Assembly (NCBI GenBank): GCA_950295325.1
Contig: OX485805.1
Location: 29,871,501-29,935,500, forward strand
DNA: 64,000 nt
Direction: 5' to 3'
DNA from: Polytrichum commune
Lineage: Eukaryota > Streptophyta > Polytrichopsida > Polytrichales > Polytrichaceae
Shown: positions 32,865 to 44,200 of the stretch, piece after piece
Position numbering within the stretch: the stretch's first letter is position 1
Layout of the letters: the number at the start of each line of letters is the position of its first letter
The notes under the pieces: model-generated
Told to the model about the DNA's origin: nothing
What the model saw: only the letters and a program-made list of their open reading frames with translations
Database searches by the model: none
Program-made: the position numbers and the translations under genes

Positions 32865-35262
32865 CGATTTACATTTCTTATTTTGGCGGGCCCTTTGATC
32901 TGGTAACACATCAATATGCAATTGCCGAAATCTGCTCCTGTGCACTAAGTCCAAGCTACAAAAGCCTCAATTTTCTTTACGCTCACCGTGATGATGTCGC
33001 TGCATTAATCTTCGAGCTGGAAGTCCGCCGTTGCGCTCGCACCTTCGGCAGTCGCAGCAGACTTGAGCATAACGCAGCTTGATCAGCACCTCCAGGTGCC
33101 AAATTCGTCTTTCTGTAGGCTAATTGCGAACATGGGGAAAACATCCCATCGACATTTTTTTGAACTACGGATGAGCTCCAAGAATGCAACAACACGCGCG
33201 ACATGATGCCGAATCCTCTCCTCTCCTTCAAAATCCAAATAATAAAAATCGCAGCACTCTGACTCACATTCCAGCAAAATCTCTTATCTGTGTCTCTTGA
33301 AAACCTAACGTAACAAAAACAATTATTACATGCATTCGATTCGATTTGAAACAGATGTCATGAAGCTGTTGATGAAATCCAAGGGAATCACGCAACAGAT
33401 ACTTTACGAGATTGGTGTTGACTCTAGCCGCAAGTTGGAGGTGAGAAATTTATGGTACAGTTATATTTGGTTTCCTTTCTCTCCAGATTGATGTCGATAA
33501 TATTGGAGGAGGACGTGATCTCTCGAGAACTTCAACGGCAGAGATGATTTGTCAGTACGGCAGAATAATGACGTGGGGTGCCATTCCACGAGTCGTGGAG
33601 CAGGTATCTCGATTCTCGACTACCACTTTGACGTGGAATTTCTAGGACTTTCCAAAACAATGAAAGGGGAGAACCGACCGCTAACTTAGTTAAAGGTGAA
33701 CCGGTTGAGTTTGAGACATAACCGGTTCGAATTAAAGACTTCACGAAAATTACCAATGAACTTCGAGGTATTTACAGAATATTCTCCAATTAAAAAACAA
33801 AAGATGTCAACGTGTAGCTGGTTGGTCTTGGGAACATTAGGATCTCAACCACTTATGCCTCCCGGACACTGTTCCAAAAACACCTAAACCCTTTCACGAT
33901 AACTTGGAGGTAGCTCACACTGGTCACTGGAGGCTTGCTTGTGAGGGAGACTGCTCATTGATGATCTGATAATTGATTCTCCTAATCAAACATGCACTTA
34001 AGCTTAAGCTTATCCCAGTTCACAATTCTTCAGCAACTGCATGCTCTTATCATCAATAAACAAGCCTGACAGATTTTTCTGGTAATTTGTAAATTGAACT
34101 AACAGTGAAATTGAAACTGGATACAAGCACCAGATGATTCACTTCAACAGAATGCATGTGCATAAAGTTAAGCTTTCGGCTCGTCTTCACATGCTTCTCT
34201 TCAAGCATGTTATTTCCGACAAATTACATGTGCATTTAGAATTGGAGCACTGAATGTTTCTCTGCAATAGAATATATGTGCATTAAGAAGTCGGCTTCTC
34301 TTCACACACCAGAATACACATTCTTAAGAATGACACTTTTTGATTAAAATCATTTCTGTACTCTAGCATTCTTAAGAATGTCTATGGACATACACTTCTA
34401 TTCGAGATATAACGATCAGTCCAAGAACCAAGGTCCTTGAATACATGCATGAATGCCAAGCATATAGTCAATGGCAAGCTTGCATAGTCAACACGTCATT
34501 GTTACCTATCTTCAGGGAAAGCCTTCTCCCATCTACCAAGATTCAACTAGCCAAAAAGAATCTCACTGTATAGGTTACACTCTTAAGTGCTTATCCAGGG
34601 AATGCTATGAACGTGTGTATATACAATTTATACACATTTGAAATATATATATTGGCAGTGGCAGGTCTACACATTTAATGGATGTGCTTGTGGGCTGGTG
34701 CTTGATTTGGAAAAAAAATACCCACAGGATTCTGATGACAATGGGAAATTGTTGCAGCACAGACAAAACTGGTCTTGGAATAAGAAAGGTTCATGTGCAC
34801 ATCCTGAATAATATTAGACCTCTATGCATACCAATGATCTTGGAATGACTTAAGGTATATCTATATCTTCAACTTTTTGGGTAACGAAACAATTTATTTC
34901 TGTCGATAAAATATACAGAGTTGTAGAGTGCTGTAAAATTGCACTGACATTAGAGTCTTGCATTCAGAGTGGCGGACAGGTGAAGATCTGCTCAAGCTCC
35001 ACTTTCCTCCCTGCAAATCTCACCAAGGTAAACAAAGCATTGATTCCTCTCAGGCTTGAACACCATCATACATTTGACATCATAGTGAAATTCAGAAACA
35101 AGCCTAAACCCTAAAGTCTTCAACACTACATCATTTTGGAGAATCAGTTGCGTCTCCAGAGCAGCTGAAAGGCTTCGTGGATGACTTCTTGCAATGTACT
35201 CTTCTTGTCAACATAAGAAAACATTAATAAAATTGTCAGTATTCTGTTTTGCATTTTAAAAC
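32662..35262. other. Intergenic region between DDL and thioredoxin
   Basis: A (CT)n tract lies at 32823-32861, in the presumed DDL leader/promoter. Minus 33083-33277 is an unusually protein-like open frame (CDFYYLDFEGEERIRHHVAR). The plus strand at about 33363-33600 has a frame starting MKLLMKSKGITQQILYEIGV with a candidate donor at 33440 and a continuation after 33485 (GGGRDLSRTSTAEMICQYG). Neither is recognised, and the implied 46-bp intron is short for a plant. Either could be a broken gene or an alternative leader exon. The rest shows nothing. Confidence 0.35.
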
Positions 35263-37578
35263 TTACAGAAGCTCTTCAACCTTAGTTCGCAACCTCTTTG
35301 AGTCTGCTCCACTGAATGATGATACAAGTTTCCCACCTGTGTGAAATTGAAAAGTTGGCTGCAGGTACAAAACCCACTCAAGTTTGTTATTTTTTACTTA
35401 AATTCACAGTTTAGAACAGAATTCCATATGCAAGCATGAAGAACTCAATAATCGTGGCAAAGCTACACAAAGTAAGCCTTGCCTGAATGCTAGACAAATG
35501 TTGCTGGACTAGACACTTGGTTGCACAGAGAGTGAAGTCAAAAAAGAATCTGTTACCAACAACCAATATGACCTAAATCCTAAAGACCACTCAGAGTCTT
35601 TGACAAAGTACCAGTGCTTGAAGTTGACAGAATATTCCAGAATAACAATCAAGCAAGTGAAAAGGCATACCACAGCAGTGATGCCAGCAGCATCTACAGT
35701 TCTTTGCAGCTCTGGCTGTTGATTCAAACCAATTCCAAAAACGTCATGTCAGTTAGGATACTCATGCAAACAAGTTATCAATCTCAGTCTTTCAATTACG
35801 TGTAACTTAAGGGGAAGCTGAGGTGTAGACATACCTCATCAAGATCGACTTTCAAAAACTTAACATCCGTGAAGTCCTCACTTAGAGAGTCAAACACTGG
35901 TGATATGTGCCGACCTGGACAGAAGAACCAAATAGCAAGTTAATTTATATACAGAAGTCCAAAACAGAAGACAACATTAGAGTTATCCTTTAAATCAAAG
36001 GGACATTTGGTCGGGAGTTGGTTGTTTTGCATACAATACCTTCCATGTTCGGTAAGTTTTCGGTGCATGCTTAGAGGCAGTCATGTGGAGGTTTGAATGA
36101 AGAACATTCTATACAGGTTCATTAAGGTCAAACTCATTTTGGCATGCCAAGAGGTGCAAAAAATGAGTTTGGCCCTCAAAGAACCTTATGAAATAGGTTT
36201 TCTCTTCATTCACTTTCAAACACTACCTCCAAGCATGGACTACAAGTGGAAGGAGATTATTGATCTTATAAGCAAAACAACCAATGGAAAATCAGAATGG
36301 AACATCAAAAGTTCGAATATGTCAAGAGGTGAGAGATCTGAATTGACAGATGAGGGATGCATAAACTTACAAGGACCGCACCACTTGGCTGTGAAGTAAA
36401 CCACTGCAACTTTGTTACTGTCTGCGAAATGAGCAAGCGCTTCCACATCAGTTCACCTCTCATTACGATACCAATATTCAATGTGCAGTAGATGGGTTTT
36501 TTTGGGGAAGTGTAGTAGTAGGAACTGAAGCTGATCGGATAATACCTTTTGCTTCCTTCAACAAATTGCTGTATTGATCAGCATTTGACACAACCACCAC
36601 TCCAGCTTTGGATGCAGTTTCACCTGTCAACCCATACAGACAGACAATTGACACCATACCAATGAGTGCCAGGGTTTAGGGTTTCACCGTTGAAGCATAC
36701 AGACATTTCTCTGTTCATTCGGAGGCCTGTACCGGTTTAAATTGCATTACACCATCATATATATGACCTACCTCCAGGATGGCAAGCCAGGAGAATGTCA
36801 AATCCTAATGCTTTGTAAATCTTGGTCTGAACTCACAAAGTTTTTTATTCACTTCAATTTGAAGTGATGCACCATGAAATTCGAAGAATTCCATTGAATC
36901 CATAATGCCAAGGCAATGTATGCTATCCAGGCGTTTTTTCATTTCTGAGAGGGATCCTTCAATGCAAGTGTAGGAGGATCCTTCAATCTTCTGGCCATAT
37001 TATGCTTTCAGGACATCGAAGTGGCACGGGCGAAGGTTTAAGGCCTGTAACTAAGAAATCTGACTCCAGTTTTTAGTGAACAAAAAACCTGAGAGTCATC
37101 AACATCATCGAGACTGTCGATTGAGTTAACCTTCCTCCAAACAGCATCACTGGCCAGTGGTCACCGCAGAATTCCTTCCTATAGGCCTTGCCGATGGATT
37201 ACACCCTCACTGCGCCCTAGCTAGACTTTTCAACCTTAGGAATTTGGTGCACTTCTAAGAAATTTGCGTTGTCAATGCAATTCCAGCTCCACATGCCAAT
37301 TCAGTGAACAATTGTTTCACAAAGACCCTAAACCCTAAACCAACATACAAGAGAGGCAGGCAAGATGAAAGACCTGAATTTGAAGTGATGGATCGGGCAG
37401 AAACCACCTTGAGCAGGTGGAGATTCTCCTTGCCAGAATTGTTGGCTCCAAATACATCAGAATTCTTGACAGAATTTGAAAGCAAGGATGATATAGGCGA
37501 TGGTGGCGGTGTGGCCAAAGTGCGAGGGACCAAGGAGTACAGTGGTCGACGCAAAGCTCTTAAAGCTCTAGACGCCAT
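35263..37578 (-). CDS. TRXO: Thioredoxin o-type, mitochondrial
   Basis: Dithiol oxidoreductase of the mitochondrial (and nuclear) thioredoxin system. There are six exons: 37578-37374, 36623-36546, 36448-36371, 35914-35835, 35715-35671, 35358-35263; 582 nt, 193 aa. Residues 1 to about 70 form an Arg/Ser-rich presequence (MASRALRALRRPLYSLVPRT). The catalytic WCGPC is at 117-121, split over the exon 3-4 junction. The KFLKVDLDE block is followed by ITAVPTFQFHTGGKL with the cis-proline at 163. The protein ends LRTKVEELL. Intron 2 lacks an AG acceptor in the needed frame: the only solution joins at GTGAACTG|ATGTGG, a TG acceptor, with an in-frame stop just upstream. That implies non-canonical splicing, a mutated allele or a base error. 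The gene is divergent from UFL1. Confidence 0.88.
35980..36300. mobile_element. Palindromic MITE family P, copy 6 (thioredoxin intron 3)
   Basis: Starts TA|GAGTTATCCTTTAAATC. The arms and centre match the other copies (ATGAGTTTGGCCCTCAAAG). The right terminus has degenerated, so its end is approximate. It lies about 65 bp from thioredoxin exon 4 and 70 bp from exon 3. Confidence 0.7.
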
Positions 37579-38296
37579 AGCTCTCCAACAGTGTCGATAA
37601 TAGGAAAATTCAATGAAACTCTCAACACGAAAACTGCAAGAAGATAATACAAATCTTCAATTCTAAGAACCTACTTCAAGGTAGCGTAAACCTATCGTCA
37701 CAGGAATCACGAGAGCAAAGCTGAAGGTTTACATAACCTGAACTTATAAGTTAACCTCCGAAGTCTCTTTTCTCAATGCTAACTTAGAAATAAGTTAGGA
37801 TGAACTTTGGAGTGCTCACGCAAGCTTTTAGTTGACCATAACTTTTGCACTCTGTAACTTAGGGTTAGGGTTCTCACGTCTATATGCCCTTTTCACCCTT
37901 GACATGATGTTTTTTCAACTACCGACCCATGTGTGCTTTCGATGCTTTCGGTGCACGCTGGGATCGTAATTCATCACTTGAGGTTCCTTTCTGACTCAGT
38001 GTAGAAATTCTGAATACGCCCCTGCCATCGAAAGCCCATTTGGCTCGAAAATCTGATCACTCAAACTGGCATGTTTTTCAGCGATTGACTCATGTGTGCT
38101 TTCGATGCTTTTGCACTCTGGGATCATAATTCATTACTTGAGGTTTCTCTCTGACTTGTTTTAGAATTGCTGGACACATCCCTGCCATCAGAACCCAAAA
38201 ATCTGCTCGCTCAAACTGGCAATCGAAGTTTTTCGCCTTCCTTCTAATTTCAGTAGGGGTTAGGGTAGTGGGGTGAGAGATTTGGAGAAGGGAGAA
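37579..38296. promoter_or_regulatory. Divergent promoter region between thioredoxin and UFL1
   Basis: 718 bp separate the two start codons. Telo-box-like TAGGGTTAGGG motifs are at about 37860 and 38255. A tandem duplication occupies about 37907-38232: CATGTGTGCTTTCGATGCTT begins at 37928 and at 38091, about 163 bp apart. Each unit continues with GGGATC(G/A)TAATTCAT, CCCTGCCATC and CTCAAACTGGCA. If the duplicated block carries binding sites, both genes would see the doubling. The function is inferred from position only. Confidence 0.6.
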
Positions 38297-41200
38297 ATGG
38301 ATGCGGATCTTCTAGCGCTCCAGAAACTCTTTGAGCAAACACAGGAGTCAAAAGCTAAGGTTCGGTTGTCAGAGCGAAATGTGGTGGAATTGGTGTCTAA
38401 GCTGCAAGAGATCAATCTCCTCGATGCCGATCTGCTTCACACAGTCTCTGGTAAAGAGTACATCACTCAGGTCAGTGTAAAGCACTATCTGAATTACCTA
38501 ACCCTTTCACTACAACCTTCAAGGCTGGAAATCTCGGTTTAAGCCCAATTTGAAAAACTACATGTCAAAATTGTCTTGCCAGGGCTTAGGGTTTGAGACA
38601 AACTAACTCCACTAGGACAGAGAAACCCTGGTCCAAGTTTCTCAGGCTGGACGGCAAAGTATGTGTGTTATGCTTAGAGACCGAAAGTATTGTATTCTCG
38701 CGTTTCTGATGAATACTTCACCGGGGACCTTGCACACTTTATTATTTTTCAATAGCATGGTTCAAGTGATTGGCAAAAGCATCTCTGCACATTGGAACAT
38801 CAGTGATGATGAATATGTGTAAATCATAACTGCAGAGTTTTAATTATGATGACTAAGTTAGCATTTGAAATAAAGGTTGTGTTGCAGCTGACTAAGTGTC
38901 AAGTTACAGGATCAACTAAGGCAAGAGATGGACTCGGAGATTCAGCGTCTCGGTCGAGTTTCTTTAGTGGACCTGGCCGGCACTCTTGGTGTGGAACTCA
39001 TCCATTGCGAAAGGCAAGCACAGCAAATTGTGCAGAGCAATGCAGACTTGACGTTGGTTCAAGGCGAGATTCTTTCTTCCGGTTACTGGGACGCGGTTGC
39101 AGAAGAGATCAATGAGTCATTGCAAGTGGCAGGGCAAATGTCTGTTGCAGAGCTTGCTCGGCGATTAACTGTTGGCGCAGAGCTCATAACCAATGTTCTT
39201 ACCAGCCGCTTAGGGACTTCGGTGAGTGGTGATTGCTGATAAATCTGGTTCAGTTATGATGTGTTTATAGACATCAGAAGATGAATGCCATCTCATATTC
39301 TTATTGAGTGGTTCTACATTGAATAGTACGTTGTGAAGAGCAAGCTTTTGTTCTGTATGTGATGACTGAGTCCTTTGTGCTAATTATTATAGTCAAGAAA
39401 TCAGGGTTCAATACACTTCCAAAACTCTTTTCTGCTTATGATTCTGCTTATGGTTACATACTGATTTAGCGACAGGCTTCAGTAACTAGGAGACTTGACG
39501 AGCCCTTGTTTGAGGGTTTAAGATGGTTGTGTGATTTATGCATGCTAATAGATTCATGGAAAGCTCGAAGGGGGCCAGCTCTACACACCAACTTTTGTTG
39601 CACGAATCAAGGCTACTGTGCGGGGTGCTGTCCGAGCTTTGATGGTGCCTACTACACTCTCCACCCTCTGGATTTCCCTTCAGCAGCAGCTGCGTGAGGG
39701 GGAAGAAGGGCCCGCTGCCAAAGTCAGTAGTGATGGGGGTTTGTATCACTCCATCCTCAACCAGCTGATCGCAGAAGGCGAAGTCAAAGGTTCTCTTCGA
39801 GGAGGAAATGCTGTCTACACACCTGCGGTATGTCATCCAATATAATCACTGCTTCCTTCAACGCTTTCTGGTTTTATCTTGAACTGTGTGTGGTTAAAAA
39901 TGCCCCAGATAGATTGTACTAAAAAATTCGTGAATGACAGGCCTGTATTGATCATGAACACATTTGTTTTGTCAAATCTATATTTGCTGTTGACTATTAA
40001 TGAAGTGTGTCAAGAGTTGTGGAAACAAAGTGGTACTAATTTGGCATCATTTTCCTGCCAAATGTTGGCAGTCCCCACTCAAGAAAATACTTCTAGTATG
40101 AGAAACCTATCTTCAAGCCTGAGTCCAAACTCGAGTCTGAAAGTAAGGTCCATTAGGGGTGTTTTGGACCTCAAGGTTCTTGGACCTGGACTTTAATGTC
40201 AACCCACCCCTAAGGTTGCACTAATGGTGATGTATGAAAATAATCTAGACTTGTATCACGATGCATCTGATTTTGCTCAGATTTTATATCAACTTTATTA
40301 CTGGTATTCAGAAAGCAGCAAGTTCTGGATGTGACACCATGGGATGATTTGCATTTCAGGTCTTTGCAGTGGCCCAACGAGGAAGTGTAGAGTCATTCTT
40401 TTCTCAGGTTTGTTTTCTATACCCGTTTATCTCAAAGGTTTACATACATCAGAACCTCTATGAACAATGTAGAATTGTAGCATTTCAAGTTTAAGCTGCT
40501 GAAGATGTGAAGGTGGAAGGAAAATTTGTCAAAGTTGTTTTGACTTGATATTGAGGTTGTTTGGTTTACTTCTTGCAAACAGAATGGATATATTACATAT
40601 GATACTCTGCGAAAGCTGAATGTGCCACAACCCAAGCAATACCTACAGGTCTGAAAATTACCTTCTGGTTTTGCTGTTAGCAAAGAGTTTTGACTGTTTT
40701 GGTTTGTATGCTTTGTCAATGTTATTTTTTGTGAACTGATCTGAGACGTCAACTTGCACTATGCTTGTGCTCATGGAATCTTCCCAATCACACTCTAAAC
40801 TTGTAAGGCCTGTCCAGTTTTAAGATCCTCCTGCTGGAAGTGTACTGTATAACTAAAATCGAATGTAGCTCATTTGTGCAAGGAGATCAACGTCCTGTTC
40901 CTCTTGCAGCAATTCATGGTCTAAATTCTGCATGTTTTTGTGCTGATGATGTTGTCCAGGATAAATATAGGGATGGGATTGCTTTAGATTCTGTTTTTGT
41001 CCACCCCTCAATTGTCAACCAGCTGGATGCAGTTGCAGAGGAGGCTATTGCTGGAAATTCCTGGTAATTGTTTTTCACCATATAATCTACATCTGTAACT
41101 CTCTCAGTGGCAAAGACCATATAAAATTAGAGCTGATTGTAAAAGTTTAGAGATAGAGTCATCCTCTAACTCATCATGACTTTTGGTTGGGAGTTAGTTG

Positions 41201-44200
41201 TTTTGTAAACAAAACCTTCCATGTTTGATAAGTTTGTGATGCATGCTTGGAGGTAGTGTGGAGGTTTGAATGGAGAAAATTCTATATCAGTTTATTGAGG
41301 ACTTGCAAGGAGATCAACGTCCTGTTCCATTTTTGGCATGCATAGAGGTGCTAAAATGAGTTTGACTATCAATGAACCGAATTAGGTTGCTTATGAACCA
41401 AATGTCAACACTACCTCCAAGCATGCACCACAAGTGGAAAGAAATTATTGATATTGGATGCAAAACAACCAATGAAAAATCATAAGGGACCAACTCCCAG
41501 CCAAAAAGCCCCATTGAGTTAAAGGACAACTCTAGTATTCCAAAGACAGTGACTTTTAGGATTTAGACTGAACCCCCTCACTTCAATTTGTCTCTATATG
41601 AACAAGAACAGATGTTCTGATTTGGTGGAGTTTGTCTTTGCATTTGCAGGTGTGATGCATTGCCATTGGTGCCGCCATCCATTGAGACCTCAGATACAGC
41701 CAAATTGGTGACGTTATGTCCATCTGTACAAAGAGCCCTCAAAGTGAGAAACAACAATTTGCCTGTACACATATTTAATTGTATTGCTGTTATACAGAAC
41801 TTTACTTCGACCCAGGCTGGAACTGAAAGTTGGTATGAAATTTGCTCAAGCTTTGAATACTGAGCTTGTGTTGAATACTCACTATGTGTTTGTAGGAAAG
41901 CGGGGCTGTTATAATGGCAGAGACATGTGTTGTGAGTAATGCGTTCATCAAGGTGAGGAAATCTCAGAGAGGATACCACCTTGCTTTTTGTGTTTCGCCC
42001 TCTGTTTATAGTACCCCAACCCTTTGCAATTGTCAATCATGAGGATTGTCATTTCAAGTTTCAGTATTGGATTAGAGATGAAAAATATTATAAGTGTTCA
42101 AGGTGAAGATTATCTTTGTCTTTATGTGATCACTTAGACCCTCTCAATTGTGTTCATTATTGCACCTAGAATGGTATCTAGATTTTGAGCACATAGTTTA
42201 ATCTCATCGTGGGTCATTTATTATGATGTCCAATCATCACTACAAGCCTTACCATACACCATTCACATAGTATCTCTGATTACATAAGGTCCACATTCTT
42301 ACCCTCCCTTGTCTCTTTCTCAAAAACTTGATTAGAAGGACCTCACCAACAAAGAGAAAAAGGATAGGGGATAAGGGACAACCCTATTGCACACCATGCT
42401 GAATGGTTCTCTTTACTATTTGCTTGAGAGTTTGTTTTATCTTTGTTGTTGTTGTTGTTGTTGTTGCTGTTGTTGTAAGTTCTAGCATGTGAACATGGCC
42501 AAGGGCCAATTTACTTTATGGCGAAGGGCCGTGACCATGATGAAACTGTGATGGCCCTTGAAACTCATCCACATGACATATCATGGAAAATAAAATTGAA
42601 TCTTGTGTGGTCACGGGCCTTCAAGTGTGGTGTAAAGACATACATGGCTGGGCTTTCAACTGAATGTTATGTCATTACCATCCTATTCGTGTGGGCCCTT
42701 AAGGGTTGAGATTTGAAGTGACATGGTCTCCCAATTTTGTTCTAGAGCCACCTCTTTGAGGTGGAACATGATGCAAAATCCAGCAGACCTTGAAACAATA
42801 TCCATTGCATGCCATGTAGGACTCACTCCATGTAGGTTTGATCCGTTCAAACTTCCTCGATCCCTTAGATCCTTAAGCTCTAGTGTAAAATGAAGTGGAA
42901 CGGTCTCAGTTTTGTCCACCAATGAGAGATTTTAGATTTCAACAGCCACAGGCCCTCAAGCTCTAGTTTGAAGTGGCCCTAAGTCTCTTACACTCCTGGA
43001 AATTGATATGGTCTCCATGCGATGTGTCTTTGGACAGGCTCTCTTTGAGAAATTTGAGGGTGTTGCTCGTGACCTTGCTGTAAAGAAAGCTGCGGTAAAG
43101 AAGCTAACCAAACCTGCAGCACACAGTGTTGCTGAGGATGGTCATCCAAATTTGGGAACAGAATTTGGAGTCGAGGATCTTGACTCTGGGAACACCAAGG
43201 GTGTGAGACGAAAAAAAGGGAACCAGACTGGTGTAGCAACAGCCAAACCTGTGCCAGAGATGGAAATTATGAGTGATCGTAAAGGAAAGAGGCGGGGTGG
43301 AAAATCAAAGGGAGAGAAACATTCTGGAGAATCTGTTGCTAATGTTTCAAAAGGATTGAAAAGCGGTGCTGCTGGTAAAGGAAGTGGTATTTCGAGTGAT
43401 GAGGATGACCACTTCACCATAGAGTATCTTGCTACGAAGATTCTGGAGTGGTTTCCTGATATGGAAAGTGCAGGAGTTGGTAAGTCACTTTGCATATCCC
43501 CATTGTTGTAGACATTTCAGGTTGAGTTCAACAGAGTTATTTGTGAACTCAATGGGAGTTTTATGTGGGGAGTTGATCCCCTATGATTTTCCATTGGCTG
43601 TTTGTGGATACGAAATCAACAATTTCCTTACACTTGTGATGTTACATTCTCAGAGGTAGTGTTTAAATTTGATTGAATAGCAATGTTCTAGCACCTCTTG
43701 GCATGCCTAAATGAGTTTGACCCTTAATGTACCGATGTAGAATGTACTTCATTCAAAACTCAACTCTACCTCCAAGCACGCACCAAAAATCTATCAAACA
43801 TGGAAGTATTTGTATGCAAAACAACCAACTCCCAACCAAAACTTCCATTGAGTTTAAGAATGACTCTAATATGGACAAAGTCTACCTTATGTGGTTGTTT
43901 TCTTAGGGTTGATATTTTTCTGTTTCAAATAGTGTGCATAAAGATCTCATTTAGGACCATTTTTTGCTGAAAGTAAGAGAATCCAACCTGAACTTTTCTA
44001 TTGCAGAAGAAGAAGATGGTGTGTTAGTGAGATCCTTGGCAGAGTCAGTTAGGCCAAAAGTAGTGGCAATTGCAGCTCAAGCAAAACAAGCTCTCTTTTC
44101 AGCTCAGGCTGAAGACCGCCGCCGCCGCATGGATACATTGCAATCAAAGATTGATGAGGTGATGCTCTTACAGTACTCAGCTTGTTAGTTGTGTTGAAAT

